Shown: positions 1 through 11,755, numbered from the stretch's first letter. The stretch is 64,000 bases of DNA from Luteimonas arsenica (GCF_004352825.1 NZ_SJRW01000001.1:620001-684000); one strand, 5' to 3'. A program made the numbers and translations. The notes: generated by a model not told the origin, from the sequence alone.

Positions 1-811
1 CGTAGATCATGCCGCGCGCCAGCCCGCGCGAGCCCTGCGCGCTGGGGCTGTCGATGGAGTAGAGCAGCCAGTCGTCGGCGCGGAAGGGGCGGTGGAACCA
101 CAGCGCGTGGTCGAGCGAGGCCATCTGCACGTTCGGCTGGTAGTAGCTGATGCCATGCGGGAAGGTGGCGGTGCCCAGCAGGTGGAAGTCGGAGGCATAG
201 GCCAGCAGCGCGCGGTGCAGCTCGGGCGCGTCGCCGACCTTCTCCGCCAGCCGGAACCAGACCTGCTGGTAGGGCGGGCGCTTGGGCGGGTTGAGCTCGT
301 CGCGCGGGTAGACGTGGCGGAATTCGAAGGGACCGCTGCGGTCGAGCCAGCGCTGGATCTTGGTCGGCAGCGTGGCCAGGACCTTGTCCGGGATCGCGGA
401 CGCCGGCTCGACGTCCTCCGGCCGCGGCACCTCCGGCATCGACAGCTGGTGCTCGGCGCTGTCCTCGGCATCCTGGAAGGAGGCCGCGCAGAAGAAGATC
501 ACCTTGCCGTGCTGGATCGCGGTCACCCGGCGCACCGAGAAGCTGCCGCCGTCACGGGTGCGGTCGACGTCGTAGACGATGGGGTGCTCGATGTCGCCCG
601 CGCGCAGGAAGTAGGCATGCAGCGAATGCGCCGCGCGCGGCTGCGCCAGGGTCGCCTGCGCCGCACTGAGCGCCTGGCCCAGCACCTGGCCGCCGAAGAC
701 GTATTTGGTGCCGATGTCGCGGCTCTGGCCGCGGAACAGGTTGTCCTCGAGGCGCTCGAGCGTGAGCAGTTCGAGGAGTTCGGAAGCGGGGGCGGGGGCG
801 TGGTCGGGCAT
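1..811 (-). CDS. tesB: Acyl-CoA thioesterase II (TesB), 3' end cut by window edge
   Basis: Hydrolyses acyl-CoA to free fatty acid and CoA in the cytoplasm. The minus-strand frame reads MPDHAPAPASELLELL from an ATG at 811 and stays open to the window edge, giving about 270 residues of a family that is usually 285-300 long. Family landmarks are visible: the N-terminal hotdog segment with RAAHSLHAYFLRAGD, the stretch RDGGSFSVRRVTAIQ, and in the second hotdog YASDFHLLGTATFPHG, whose Asp fits the catalytic Asp, followed by SLDHALWFHRPFRADDW. The catalytic Gln/Thr side of the second half is present, and only the last 15-30 residues should be missing. It lies head-to-tail with the AmpD-like gene upstream. 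Confidence 0.93.
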   Translation of the reverse strand, partial: MPDHAPAPASELLELLTLERLEDNLFRGQSRDIGTKYVFGGQVLGQALSAAQATLAQPRAAHSLHAYFLRAGDIEHPIVYDVDRTRDGGSFSVRRVTAIQHGKVIFFCAASFQDAEDSAEHQLSMPEVPRPEDVEPASAIPDKVLATLPTKIQRWLDRSGPFEFRHVYPRDELNPPKRPPYQQVWFRLAEKVGDAPELHRALLAYASDFHLLGTATFPHGISYYQPNVQMASLDHALWFHRPFRADDWLLYSIDSPSAQGSRGLARGMIY

Positions 812-877
812 CGGCGGATTATAGGCGCCCGGCCCTGTACGGACCGTCGGCGTCGGCCGCCCCGGCGACGGCTGGGG

Positions 878-1438
878 CTAGGGTTGCGCCGACGCGGGCA
901 GGCGCTGGAGCGTCGTGCCGGCCAGGATCCGCGACCACGGGAACATCGGGCCGGGATCGCGCTTGCGGTGCACCTGGACGGTCGCGTCGTCGCTGGCCGG
1001 CACCTGGTCCGTGTCCAGGTCCTCGTGGCCGGCGATCCAGCGCAGGGCCGGCAGCTCCCGCCGCAGGGCCTCCAGCAGGCCGGCGAGCGCCTCGACCTGG
1101 GCGTCGGGGTAGGGCTCGTCCATCGCCTGGCGGCGCGAATCCAGCCAGTCGGGCCAGCGGCCGGAGTTGACCAGTTCGATGCCCACCGAGCGCGGGTTGT
1201 AGCCGCGGACGTGGTGGGCGACGCGCGCCGGATCGACCCAGCGCTCGACGCGGCCGTCGCGGTCGAGATACCAGTGGCCGCTGTTGCCGGTGCCGCTGGC
1301 GGGATACAGCACGCGCTCGCCGTATTCGCGCGCGGTGGCGAGGTCGGGCAGCTCGGTGCAGTGGATGACCACCAGGTCGACCTGCGACAGCGGCCGCGGC
1401 TCCAGCAGGCGTTCGTAGGGCAGGGGGTCGATGCGCAC
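878..1438 (-). CDS. AmpD-like N-acetylmuramoyl-L-alanine amidase
   Basis: Zinc amidase of the AmpD/PGRP fold (Amidase_2), which cleaves the muramyl-L-alanine bond, probably of recycled or cell-wall muropeptides. Zinc ligands can be read as His26 in VIHCTE, His138 in AGHEDLD and Asp161 in RDPGP, with Glu88 in VGIELVNSG. The 186-residue length fits cytosolic AmpD, and no signal peptide is seen. The frame is open further upstream, but homology begins at RIDPLPYERLLEPRPLSQVD, so I chose the GTG at 1438; this start is uncertain by some tens of residues. The pair murU-amgK lies about 5 kb away, so a role in anhydro-muropeptide recycling is a reasonable inference. Confidence 0.85.
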   Translation of the reverse strand: MRIDPLPYERLLEPRPLSQVDLVVIHCTELPDLATAREYGERVLYPASGTGNSGHWYLDRDGRVERWVDPARVAHHVRGYNPRSVGIELVNSGRWPDWLDSRRQAMDEPYPDAQVEALAGLLEALRRELPALRWIAGHEDLDTDQVPASDDATVQVHRKRDPGPMFPWSRILAGTTLQRLPASAQP

Positions 1439-1504
1439 GTCGCGGCCGGGGCAGGGGTCGGCCGCGATGCTAGCATTCAGGGTTCCCCCGGTACCGGCGA
1501 CACC

Positions 1505-2037
1505 ATGAGCCTTCGCGGCCACTGCATCCTGTCCCACGGCTTCGAGAGCGGCCCCGACGCGACCAAGGTCACGGCGCTGGCCGAGGTCGCCGAACGCCTG
1601 GGCTGGAGCCACGAGCGCCCCGACTACACTGCTTTCGACGCGAAGCTGGACATGGGCAGGCACGGCGACGTCGCCGGACGGCTGGCGCAGCTGCAGGCAC
1701 TGGCTGCCGCGCGCGCGGCCGAGGGCCCGCTGGTGCTCGCGGGCTCCAGCCTGGGCGCCTGGATCTCCGGGCGGATGTCGCTGCAGGTGCAGGTGCGCGC
1801 GCTGTTCCTGATGGCGCCGCCGATCAACCGCGGCGGCGAATACCCGCTGGAGGCCGCCGACATACCGACCGCGATCATCCACGGCTGGGACGACGAGCTG
1901 ATCCCGGCCGCCGACGTGGTCGCCTGGGCCGCGCCGCGCCGCGACCGCGTGCTGCTGGTCGACGACGGACACCGCCTGTCCGGCCACGTCGAAGCCTCCG
2001 CCGCGATGTTCGCGGAGCTGCTGGCCTCGCTCGCGCC

Positions 2038-2041
<4 letters not shown>
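1505..2041 (+). CDS. YqiA/YcfP-type alpha/beta hydrolase (esterase)
   Basis: Small alpha/beta hydrolase of 178 residues. The start region reads [15 protein letters not shown], as in the YqiA-like esterases. The nucleophile elbow is GSSLGAW, the acid is probably the Asp of GWDDELIP and the base the His of DDGHRLSG. No signal peptide, so cytosolic. The natural substrate cannot be told from sequence. The stop overlaps the GTG start of rlmKL by four bases (GTGA), which suggests translational coupling. It is divergent from the AmpD-like gene, with about 65 bp between the starts. Confidence 0.85.
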
Positions 2042-4194
<2,153 letters not shown>

Positions 4195-4292
4195 GGGCGG
4201 CCGCGGGCAGGGGATCGCAGCGTTGCAGCGGCGGCGCTTCCTTGGCGCGGTGGCGGCACCATGATGTGGGCAGTCCCCAGGAGAAAGCCGCA

Positions 4293-5165
4293 ATGACCAC
4301 CCGTCCGTTCGACTCCGCCCGCGTCGTGCGCAAGCTGCGCGGCCGTGCCGCGTCCGATGGCGCCGGCGTGAAGCTCACGCGCGTCATCGGCGGCCCCGAC
4401 CTGCCCGACCTCGACCCGTTCCTGCTGCTCGACGAGTTCGGCACCGACCGCGCCGAGGACTATCTCGCCGGCTTCCCGGACCACCCGCACCGCGGCTTCG
4501 AGACCGTCACCTACATGCTCGACGGGCGCATGCGCCACCGCGACAACCACGGCAACGAGGGCCTGCTGGTCCCCGGCAGCGTGCAGTGGATGACCGCCGG
4601 CCGCGGCCTGGTGCATTCGGAGATGCCCGAGCAGGAGGAAGGCCGCATGCGCGGCTTCCAGCTGTGGGTGAACCTGCCGGCGAAGGACAAGATGAGCGCG
4701 CCGCGCTACCAGGAATTCGCGCCCGACCGGATCCCGCTGGGCCGCCCGGCCGACGGCGTCGAGGTGCGGGTGGTGGCCGGCGAGGTCGCATCCGGCGACG
4801 GCGGCCGCGTGCGTGGTCCGATCGACCAGCCGGCCACCTCGCCGCTGTACCTCGACATCACGCTGGCCCCGGGCGTGGCCTGGGAGCACGCGTTGCCGGA
4901 AGGCCACAACGCCTTCGCCTATGCCTTCGAGGGCGATGCTGTGCTGGGCAGCGGCGAGGACGCACGTGCCCTGTCCAGCCAGGAACTGGCCATCCTCGGC
5001 GGCGGCGACATGCTCCGCATCGAGGCCGGCGCGGCCGGTGCGCGCCTGCTGCTGGTGGCCGGCCGCCCGCTGCGCGAGCCTGTGGTTCGCCACGGCCCCT
5101 TCGTGATGAACACGAAGCAGGAAATCATGCAGGCCTTCGTCGATTTCCAGGAAGGCCGCTTCTGA
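4293..5165 (+). CDS. Pirin family protein (bicupin)
   Basis: Cytosolic bicupin of 290 residues. Bacterial pirins are variously metal-dependent quercetinase-like enzymes or regulators, and the role here is not known. The N-terminal cupin carries the metal-site pattern of the family: HPHRGFETVTYML, then MRHRDNHGNEG, and further on GLVHSEMPE. The C-terminal cupin contains ATSPLYLDITLAPG. The ATG at 4293 was chosen because it has an AGGAGA ribosome binding site at 4279-4284 and starts the conserved part; an upstream in-frame start at 4242 lacks such support. Confidence 0.92.
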   Translation: MTTRPFDSARVVRKLRGRAASDGAGVKLTRVIGGPDLPDLDPFLLLDEFGTDRAEDYLAGFPDHPHRGFETVTYMLDGRMRHRDNHGNEGLLVPGSVQWMTAGRGLVHSEMPEQEEGRMRGFQLWVNLPAKDKMSAPRYQEFAPDRIPLGRPADGVEVRVVAGEVASGDGGRVRGPIDQPATSPLYLDITLAPGVAWEHALPEGHNAFAYAFEGDAVLGSGEDARALSSQELAILGGGDMLRIEAGAAGARLLLVAGRPLREPVVRHGPFVMNTKQEIMQAFVDFQEGRF

Positions 5166-5166
5166 G

Positions 5167-5186
5167 GCCGGGCGCCGCCGCCCGGC
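5167..5186. terminator. Hairpin between convergent pirin and hypothetical gene
   Basis: An 8-bp perfect stem (GCCGGGCG/CGCCCGGC) with a CCGC loop fills the gap between two convergent stops. There is no T-tract, so it is only a probable transcription barrier for both genes. Confidence 0.5.
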
Positions 5187-5633
5187 TCAGTTGATCGAGA
5201 CGCGCACGTCGTCGAAGCGCAGTGCCTCGGCCAGCGACATCGCCTGCGACATGTCCTGCTCGTTGGTCGCGCGCGCCGAGATGTGCGCGACGTGCCTGGA
5301 GTCGAGTTCGACCAGGGTCTCGCGCACCTCGATGCCGACGCTGCCCGAGAGCTCGCTGCGGTACCACCAGTTCTGGTCGCCGTCGATCCGGGCTTCCTGG
5401 ATGCGGTTGGCGCGTCGCGGCTTGAACGGCGCGTCGCCAGTGATCATCACCGCCAGCACCTGGTGGCCGTCGCTGTCGCGGATGGCCTTGCAGAACGTGT
5501 AGCCGTTGCCTTCGAGCCGCTCCCACGCCGTGCCGCTGTTGGCCGGCAGCGTCGGGCAACTGCCCGTCGACTGGGCATGGGCATGGCCCGCCATGAGCAG
5601 GATGGCCGAAGCCAGCAGAGTCTTGGTTTTCAT
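5187..5633 (-). CDS. Hypothetical secreted protein, 148 aa
   Basis: I do not recognise a family. The N-terminus MKTKTLLASAILLMAGHAHA followed by QSTG is a clear Sec signal peptide with cleavage expected after residue 20. The mature part has two cysteines (GSCPTLP and TFCKAIRD) that could form a disulphide, and a mixed alpha/beta composition with aromatic NWWYRSEL. The ATG at 5633 is chosen over a longer frame reaching 5834 because it starts exactly at the signal peptide. A cyclic-AMP-receptor-type palindrome lies 73-88 bp upstream (see 5706-5721). It ends convergently with the pirin gene across a short hairpin. Confidence 0.75.
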   Translation of the reverse strand: MKTKTLLASAILLMAGHAHAQSTGSCPTLPANSGTAWERLEGNGYTFCKAIRDSDGHQVLAVMITGDAPFKPRRANRIQEARIDGDQNWWYRSELSGSVGIEVRETLVELDSRHVAHISARATNEQDMSQAMSLAEALRFDDVRVSIN

Positions 5634-5705
5634 CGTGTCCCCCTGGGTAGCGCCTGAGCATGCGCCCCGTGTCCCTGAGAGTGTCTTGTGCGGCGCGACA
5701 AAATC

Positions 5706-5721
5706 CGTGATGAAGTTCACG
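5706..5721. promoter_or_regulatory. Candidate CRP/Clp-type operator
   Basis: CGTGA-TGAAGT-TCACG is a perfect 5-6-5 inverted repeat matching the half-site spacing of TGTGA-N6-TCACA, the core bound by CRP and by the xanthomonad Clp protein. It sits 73 bp upstream of the secreted-protein start at 5633, in an A/T-richer stretch. The outermost base of each arm departs from the consensus (C and G instead of T and A), so binding is a guess. Confidence 0.4.
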
Positions 5722-5760
5722 TTTTTCGGGGCGAAAGTGAGGTTTTCCGCCATTTTCGGC

Positions 5761-6483
5761 TCAGGCGGCCCCGCCGTGCCCGGCGTCGCGCAGTTCCGCG
5801 TCGAGCGTCGCCAGCCGCGCCGGCGTGCCGACATCGGTCCAGCGGCCGCGGTGGTGTTCGCCGGTCACCCGCGCGCGTGGCATCGCCGCGCGCAGCAGCG
5901 GCGCCAGCTTGAAGCGTGGCGGGGTTTCGCCGCTGCCGGGCGCGTCGCCGACCACCTCACGCCAGCCATCGAACAGCGACGGCCGGTACACGCCGATGCC
6001 GGCGAAAGTAAGGCGCTCGGCGCCCTGGCTGGCGACGCTGCCGTCCGCGCCGAGCGCGAAGTCGCCGCCGCGGTTGTGCTCCGGACTGTCGACCAGCACC
6101 AGGTGCGCGTCGCCCTCCGGCGAGGCCGGCAGCCGCGCGAAGTCGAAGTCGGTCCAGACGTCGCCGTTGACCGCGATGAAGGGGGCCTCGCCGAGGAGGC
6201 GCAGCGCCTGCCACATGCCGCCGCCGGTCTCCAGCGGCGTCGGTCCTTCGTACGAATAGTGGATGCGCAGGCCCCAGCGGGCTCCGTCGCCGAGTGCCGG
6301 CGGGAACCGGTCGGCCAGCCACGAGGTGTTGAGCACGACCTCGCGCACGCCGGTCGCCGCCAGCTTCTCCAGGTGCCAGGCCACCAGCGGCTTGCCGCCC
6401 ACCGCAAGCAGCGGCTTGGGCGTGGTGTCCGTCAGCGGGCGCATGCGCTCGCCGAGCCCGGCGGCGAGGATCAGCGCCTTCAC
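5761..6483 (-). CDS. murU: N-acetylmuramate alpha-1-phosphate uridylyltransferase MurU
   Basis: Converts MurNAc-1-phosphate and UTP to UDP-MurNAc in the recycling route that bypasses MurA. It is a 240-residue sugar-nucleotide transferase with the signature LILAAGLGERMRPLTD followed by TPKPLL, an acidic metal site in VNGDVWTDFDF, and the late Gly-Asp pattern RWTDVGTPARL. The start is a GTG at 6483 that overlaps the stop of the kinase gene upstream by four bases (GTGA), so the two are co-transcribed and probably translationally coupled. The position after an AmgK-type kinase is what separates MurU from general glucose/mannose nucleotidyltransferases. Confidence 0.92.
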   Translation of the reverse strand: MKALILAAGLGERMRPLTDTTPKPLLAVGGKPLVAWHLEKLAATGVREVVLNTSWLADRFPPALGDGARWGLRIHYSYEGPTPLETGGGMWQALRLLGEAPFIAVNGDVWTDFDFARLPASPEGDAHLVLVDSPEHNRGGDFALGADGSVASQGAERLTFAGIGVYRPSLFDGWREVVGDAPGSGETPPRFKLAPLLRAAMPRARVTGEHHRGRWTDVGTPARLATLDAELRDAGHGGAA

Positions 6484-7508
6484 GTCGCCTCGCCCGGCCG
6501 TTCGCCGGCGGCGGCCAGGGCCGGGCGCACATGGCGGTCGAGCACGCCGGCCAGTGGCGCCAGCTCCGGGTGCCGCGGCAGCGCCTCGTCGAGATAGGCC
6601 AGGAAGCGCGGCGCATCGGCGATGTACTTCGGCTTGCCGTCGCGGTGCTTCAGCCGCGCGAAGATGCCGAGCACCTTCAGGTGGCGCTGGATACCGATCA
6701 GGCGGGCGTCGTGCAGGAATCGCTCTGGCGCGGCGGGCACCGGCACGCCGGCGTCGAGCGCGCGGGCGTGGTAGCGCAGCAGCCAGGCCTCCACGCGTTC
6801 CGCCGGCCAGCTGAGGAAGGCGTCCTTGAACAGGCTGGTCGGGTCGTAGGCCACCGGACCCAGCACCGCATCCTGGAAGTCCAGCACGGCCAGGCCATCG
6901 GATGCCGGCATCAGGTTGCGCGGCATGAAGTCGCGGTGCACCAGTACGCGCGGCTGGGTCAACGCGCTGTCGATGAGGACGCGGTAGACGAGATCCAGCG
7001 CTTCGAGGTCGCCACAGCCGGGCTCCACGCCGAGGTGGCGGCCGAGGAACCATTCGTCGAACAGGCGCAGCTCGCGTGCGAGCAGGGCCTCGTCGTAGCG
7101 CGGCAGGTCTCCGGGCGCGGGGATGGCCTGGATGCGCAGCAGCTGGTCGATGGCGGCATCGAAATGCGCATCGGCGTTGCCGGCGTCGATCACGTGGAGC
7201 AGGGTGTCCGCGCCCAGGTCCTCCAGCAGCAGGAAGCCGCGTTCAACGTCGCGCGCCAGCACTTGCGGCACGCGCACGCCGCCGCCCTCCAGCAGGTCGC
7301 GCATACGCAGCCAGGGGCGGACGTCCTCCAGATCGGGCGGGGAGTCCATCACCACCAGGCTGTCGCCGCCGGTGCCGCTGGCGCGCCAGTAGCTGCGGAA
7401 GCCGGCGTCCGCCGAGGCGCGCTCGAGCGTGAGGCCGGGGATGCCTGCGGCGGTGCGGGCCCAGTCCAGGCGTTCGGCCGGACGGGTGTCGTGAATGGCT
7501 GTGGTCAT
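6480..7508 (-). CDS. amgK: N-acetylmuramate/N-acetylglucosamine kinase AmgK
   Basis: Phosphorylates the anomeric hydroxyl of MurNAc (and GlcNAc) as the first step of the AmgK-MurU peptidoglycan salvage branch. The 342-residue protein has the aminoglycoside-phosphotransferase fold: an N-lobe with SLVVMDSPP, the Brenner loop LVHRDFMPRNLM carrying the catalytic Asp and the Asn, and the metal-binding LDFQDAVLGP. Known AmgK proteins are about this length. The ATG at 7508 starts MTTAIHDTRPAERLDW. It is divergent from xanB, with an 81-bp shared upstream region. Confidence 0.9.
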   Translation of the reverse strand: MTTAIHDTRPAERLDWARTAAGIPGLTLERASADAGFRSYWRASGTGGDSLVVMDSPPDLEDVRPWLRMRDLLEGGGVRVPQVLARDVERGFLLLEDLGADTLLHVIDAGNADAHFDAAIDQLLRIQAIPAPGDLPRYDEALLARELRLFDEWFLGRHLGVEPGCGDLEALDLVYRVLIDSALTQPRVLVHRDFMPRNLMPASDGLAVLDFQDAVLGPVAYDPTSLFKDAFLSWPAERVEAWLLRYHARALDAGVPVPAAPERFLHDARLIGIQRHLKVLGIFARLKHRDGKPKYIADAPRFLAYLDEALPRHPELAPLAGVLDRHVRPALAAAGERPGEAT

Positions 7509-7589
7509 GCGGTCTCCGGGCCGACGGGGCGGCGTCGCGCACAGGGTAAACTCCGCGCTTCCCCCACGACAGCGCAGGCCTATCGCACC

Positions 7590-8993
7590 ATGACCCAGCT
7601 GCTACCCGTGCTCCTGTCCGGCGGTTCCGGTACCCGCCTGTGGCCGCTGTCGCGCGAGGCCTATCCCAAGCAGTTCCTGGCCTTGTCGGGCGGGCACACC
7701 ATGCTGCAGGACACCTGGCTGCGGGTCGCGCCGCTCGCCTCGCTGGCGCCGGTCGTGGTCGCCAACGAAGAGCACCGGTTCCTGGCCGGCGAGCAGCTGC
7801 GCCAGGTCGGCGTGGACGGCGCAGCGATCGTCCTCGAGCCCGTGGGCCGCAACACCGCGCCGGCGATCGCCGCGGCCGCCCTGCAGGCGGGCGCCGACGG
7901 CAGCGACCCGCTGCTGCTGGTGCTGCCGTCCGACCACGTGGTGCGCGACGCGGCCGCCTTCCAGGCGGCCGTGCGCGAGGCGATGCCGTCCGCCGAGGCC
8001 GGCGCCCTGGTCACCTTCGGCATCGTGCCCGAAGCACCGGAAACCGGCTTCGGCTACATCCAGGCCGGTGCCGGCGAAGGCGTGCGCCAGGTGCTGCGTT
8101 TCGTGGAGAAGCCCGATGCCGCCACCGCGCAGCAATACCTCGACGCCGGCGGCTACTACTGGAACAGCGGCATGTTCCTGTTCCGGGCCTCGCGCTACCT
8201 GGAAGAGCTGGGCCGCTTCCGCCCCGACATGCTCGACGCTGTGCGCAAGGCCTTCGACGGCGCCGCGCGTGACGGCGACTTCGTGCGCCTGGACCGCGAC
8301 GCGTTCGCCGCTTCGCCTTCGGATTCGATCGACTACGCGGTGATGGAGAAGACCGACCGCGCCATGGTCCTGCCGGTGGACATCGGCTGGAACGACGTCG
8401 GCTCCTGGTCGGCGCTGTGGGCGGTGAGCGAACAGGACGCCGACGGCAACGCCCACAACGGCGACGTCGTCACCATCGACAGCCGCGGCAGCTACGTCTG
8501 GTCGCGGCGCATGGTGGCCCTGGTCGGCGTCGACGACCTGGTGGTGGTCGAGACCGACGACGCCGTGCTGGTCGCCAGCAAGGACCGCGTGCAGCAGGTC
8601 AAGGACGTGGTGGCGAAACTGAAGGCCGACGACCGCAGCCACGCCGTGCTCCATCGCGAGGTGCACCGCCCCTGGGGCAGTTACGACTCCATCGACCAGG
8701 ACGAGGGCTTCCAGGTCAAGCGCATCAAGGTCAAGCCGGGCGGGCGCCTGTCGCTGCAGTCCCACAAGTGTCGCGCGGAACACTGGATCGTCGTCCGCGG
8801 CACCGCGCGCGTGACCCGCGACAACGACGTCTTCGAACTGCATGCCAACCAGTCGACCTACATCCCGCTGGGTGCGAAGCACCGGCTGGAGAACCCCGGC
8901 GCCGAGGTGCTGGAACTGATCGAAGTGCAGTCCGGCGACTACCTCGGCGAGGACGACATCGTCCGCTACGAGGACGTCTACGGCCGCTCATGA
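7590..8993 (+). CDS. xanB: Mannose-1-phosphate guanylyltransferase / mannose-6-phosphate isomerase (XanB/AlgA type)
   Basis: Bifunctional enzyme making GDP-mannose: type II PMI activity in the C-terminal cupin and GMP activity in the N-terminal half. It has 467 residues, the usual length. The N-terminal part shows [16 protein letters not shown] and YPKQF, then [12 protein letters not shown] and [10 protein letters not shown]. The C-terminal part shows [34 protein letters not shown] and the cupin histidines through [12 protein letters not shown]. The ATG at 7590 starts the conserved block. Its stop overlaps the cysD start as ATGA, an unusual pairing of GDP-mannose supply with sulfate activation. 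Confidence 0.95.
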   Translation: MTQLLPVLLSGGSGTRLWPLSREAYPKQFLALSGGHTMLQDTWLRVAPLASLAPVVVANEEHRFLAGEQLRQVGVDGAAIVLEPVGRNTAPAIAAAALQAGADGSDPLLLVLPSDHVVRDAAAFQAAVREAMPSAEAGALVTFGIVPEAPETGFGYIQAGAGEGVRQVLRFVEKPDAATAQQYLDAGGYYWNSGMFLFRASRYLEELGRFRPDMLDAVRKAFDGAARDGDFVRLDRDAFAASPSDSIDYAVMEKTDRAMVLPVDIGWNDVGSWSALWAVSEQDADGNAHNGDVVTIDSRGSYVWSRRMVALVGVDDLVVVETDDAVLVASKDRVQQVKDVVAKLKADDRSHAVLHREVHRPWGSYDSIDQDEGFQVKRIKVKPGGRLSLQSHKCRAEHWIVVRGTARVTRDNDVFELHANQSTYIPLGAKHRLENPGAEVLELIEVQSGDYLGEDDIVRYEDVYGRS

Positions 8994-9904
8994 TCGACAG
9001 GGACGCCATCGACCGCCAGCTCGACCGCCTGGAGGCGGAAAGCCTGCACATCCTGCGCGAGGTCGCGGGCCAGTGCCGGCGGCCGGTGATGCTGTATTCG
9101 ATCGGCAAGGACAGCTCGGTGCTGCTGCACCTGCTGCTGAAGGCCTTCGCGCCCGCACGCCCGACGATTCCGCTGCTGCACGTCGACACCACCTGGAAGT
9201 TCCGCGAGATGATCGCCTTCCGCGACCGCCGCGCCGAGGAGACCGGGGTGGAGCTGCGGGTACATGTGAATCCCGACGGCGTGCGCGAGGGCATCGGCCC
9301 GCAGAGCCACGGCGCCAGCCGCCACACCGAGGTGATGAAGACCCTGGCGCTGAAGCAGGCGCTGGACGCCGGCGGCTTCGACGCCGCGATCGGTGGCGCC
9401 CGCCGCGACGAGGAGAAATCGCGCGCCAAGGAGCGGGTGTTCTCCTTCCGCGACGGCAACCACCGCTGGGACCCGCGCCGGCAGCGGCCGGAGCTGTGGA
9501 ACCTGTACAACGCGCGCGTCAATCCGGGCGAGAGCACGCGCGTGTTCCCGCTGTCGAACTGGACCGAACTCGATGTGTGGCGCTACATCCGCCGCGAAGG
9601 CATTCCCGTGGTGCCGCTGTACTTCGCCGCCGAACGCCCGGTGGTCGAGCGCGACGGCACCCTGGTGATGGTCGACGACGATCGTTTCCAGCTGAGTCCG
9701 GGCGAGTCGCCGCAGATGCGTCGCGTGCGCTTCCGCACGCTGGGCTGCTATCCGCTGACCGGCGCGGTCGAGTCCGATGCCGCAGACCTCGACGCGATCA
9801 TCGCCGAGATGGAGGCGGGTACGCAGTCCGAACGCGCCGGCCGCCTGATCGACCACGCCGAGGGCGATTCGATGGAGAAGAAGAAGCGCGAGGGCTATTT
9901 CTGA
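8990..9904 (+). CDS. cysD: Sulfate adenylyltransferase small subunit CysD
   Basis: Catalytic subunit of ATP sulfurylase, which forms APS from sulfate and ATP together with CysN. The 304 residues match the family. Visible landmarks are the PP-loop nucleotide site [25 protein letters not shown], the segment [15 protein letters not shown] and the C-terminal [10 protein letters not shown], which is highly conserved in CysD. The ATG overlaps the xanB stop by four bases, and the TGA shares one base with the cysNC ATG (TGATG), so all three are likely translated from one message. Confidence 0.97.
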   Translation: MIDRDAIDRQLDRLEAESLHILREVAGQCRRPVMLYSIGKDSSVLLHLLLKAFAPARPTIPLLHVDTTWKFREMIAFRDRRAEETGVELRVHVNPDGVREGIGPQSHGASRHTEVMKTLALKQALDAGGFDAAIGGARRDEEKSRAKERVFSFRDGNHRWDPRRQRPELWNLYNARVNPGESTRVFPLSNWTELDVWRYIRREGIPVVPLYFAAERPVVERDGTLVMVDDDRFQLSPGESPQMRRVRFRTLGCYPLTGAVESDAADLDAIIAEMEAGTQSERAGRLIDHAEGDSMEKKKREGYF

Positions 9905-11733
9905 TGGCGCGCGACTTCCTGCGCATCGTCGCCTGCGGCAGCGTCGACGATGGCAAGAGCACCCTGATCGGCCGTCTGCTGGCGGACGCCGGGCGCGTGC
10001 CCGACGACGAGCGCGCGGCACTGGCGAAGGCCAGCGCCGTGCACGGCACCCGCGGCGGCGATATCGACTACGCCCTGCTGCTCGACGGCCTCGAGGCCGA
10101 GCGCGAGCAGGGCATCACCATCGACGTCGCCTGGCGACACCTGGAGACACCGCGACGCCGCTTCCTGATCGCGGACTGCCCCGGGCATGTGCAGTACACC
10201 CGCAACATGGCGACCGGCGCCTCGGTCGCGGACCTGGCCATCGTCCTGGTCGATGCCACCCGCGGGCTGCTGCCGCAGACGTTTCGCCACACCGCCATCG
10301 CCTCGATGTTCGGCGTGCGCCACGTGCTGCTGGCGGTGAACAAGATGGACCGCGTGGATCACGACCAGGCGACGTTCGACGGCGTCGCCGGCGCATATCG
10401 CGAGCATGCCGCGAAGCTCGGCATCGCCGACGTCACCGTGATCCCGCTCGCCGCGGCCAGCGGAGCCAACGTCACCGCTGCCTCGGAGGACATGCCCTGG
10501 TACACCGGGCCGACCGTCCTGCAGCATCTCGAATCGGTGCAGGTCGAAGCACGCGGCATCGGGCTGCCGGCGCGCCTGCCCGTGCAGCTGGTGCAACGCG
10601 ACGGCGGCGGCGGCCGCTGGCTGGCCGGCACCCTGGCCTCGGGCACGCTGCGTAAGGGCGAGGCGATGCGCGTCGAGCCCCACGGCGTGGACGCGACGGT
10701 CGCCGCCCTGCGGCGGGCGGGTATCGAGGCCGACACCGCGCAGGCGGGCGACGCGGTCTCGGTGCGCCTGGCCGAGGACGTGGATGCCGCCCGCGGCGAC
10801 GTGCTGGCTGCCGCCGACGCACCCTTGGCCGCCACCGACCAGTTCGTCGCCGACCTGCTCTGGTTCGACGAGGCCGCGCTGCTCCCGGGCCGCCGCTACC
10901 GCCTGCAGTCCGGCACCCGCGAGGTTGGCGCGCGCGTGGGCGATATCAAGCACCTGCTCGATCCCGAAACCCTGCAGCCGCTGGCCGCCAAGCGCCTGCA
11001 GGCCAACGACATCGGCGAGGTCGCGATCGCGCTCGACGCGCCGATCCCGTTCGCGCCCCACGCCGAAGAGCCGGCGATGGGCAGCTTCATCCTGGTCGAC
11101 ATGCTCACTCGCGCCACCGTTGGCGCCGGCATGGTCCGCCACGGCCTGCGCCGCGCCGACAACCTCCACTGGCAGGCGCTGGACGTGGACCGCGGCGTGC
11201 GCGCCGCGCTCAAGGGTCAGCGCCCGCGCTGCGTGTGGTTCACCGGTCTCTCGGGCGCCGGCAAATCGACCATCGCCAACCTGGTCGAGCGCGGCCTGGT
11301 CGCGCGCGGTTGCCACACCTACCTGCTCGACGGCGACAACGTCCGCCACGGCCTCAACCGCGACCTCGGCTTCACCGACGAGGACCGGGTGGAGAACCTG
11401 CGCCGCATCGCCCACGTCGCGCGGCTGATGACCGACGCCGGCCTGATCGTGCTGGTGAGCTTCATCTCGCCGTTCCGCGCCGAGCGCGCCTCGGCGCGCG
11501 CGCTGTTCGAACAGGGCGATTTCATCGAGGTCTTCGTCGACACCCCGCTGGCCGAGGCCGAGCGCCGCGACGTGAAGGGCCTCTACGCCAAGGCCCGGCG
11601 CGGCGAGCTGCCGAACTTCACCGGCATCGACTCGCCCTACGAGCCGCCGGAAGCGCCGGAACTGGTGCTCGACACGATGTCCGCGAGCCCGCAGGTGCTC
11701 GCGGAGCAGGTCATCGCCCGACTGCTCGACTAG
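9904..11733 (+). CDS. cysNC: CysN-CysC fusion: ATP sulfurylase GTPase subunit / APS kinase
   Basis: The N-terminal CysN GTPase drives APS formation, and the C-terminal CysC phosphorylates APS to PAPS. In 609 residues it shows the GTPase P-loop GSVDDGKST near residue 12, [26 protein letters not shown] and NKMD, followed by the EF-Tu-like beta barrels. The CysC P-loop GLSGAGKST lies at about residues 448-456, followed by [17 protein letters not shown] and [10 protein letters not shown]. The fusion is common in Xanthomonas. PAPS feeds both cysteine synthesis and sulfotransferases; the reductase genes cysHIJ are not in this window. Confidence 0.96.
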   Translation: MARDFLRIVACGSVDDGKSTLIGRLLADAGRVPDDERAALAKASAVHGTRGGDIDYALLLDGLEAEREQGITIDVAWRHLETPRRRFLIADCPGHVQYTRNMATGASVADLAIVLVDATRGLLPQTFRHTAIASMFGVRHVLLAVNKMDRVDHDQATFDGVAGAYREHAAKLGIADVTVIPLAAASGANVTAASEDMPWYTGPTVLQHLESVQVEARGIGLPARLPVQLVQRDGGGGRWLAGTLASGTLRKGEAMRVEPHGVDATVAALRRAGIEADTAQAGDAVSVRLAEDVDAARGDVLAAADAPLAATDQFVADLLWFDEAALLPGRRYRLQSGTREVGARVGDIKHLLDPETLQPLAAKRLQANDIGEVAIALDAPIPFAPHAEEPAMGSFILVDMLTRATVGAGMVRHGLRRADNLHWQALDVDRGVRAALKGQRPRCVWFTGLSGAGKSTIANLVERGLVARGCHTYLLDGDNVRHGLNRDLGFTDEDRVENLRRIAHVARLMTDAGLIVLVSFISPFRAERASARALFEQGDFIEVFVDTPLAEAERRDVKGLYAKARRGELPNFTGIDSPYEPPEAPELVLDTMSASPQVLAEQVIARLLD

Positions 11734-11755
11734 GCGTGGCGGCCTGGGGCGGGGT

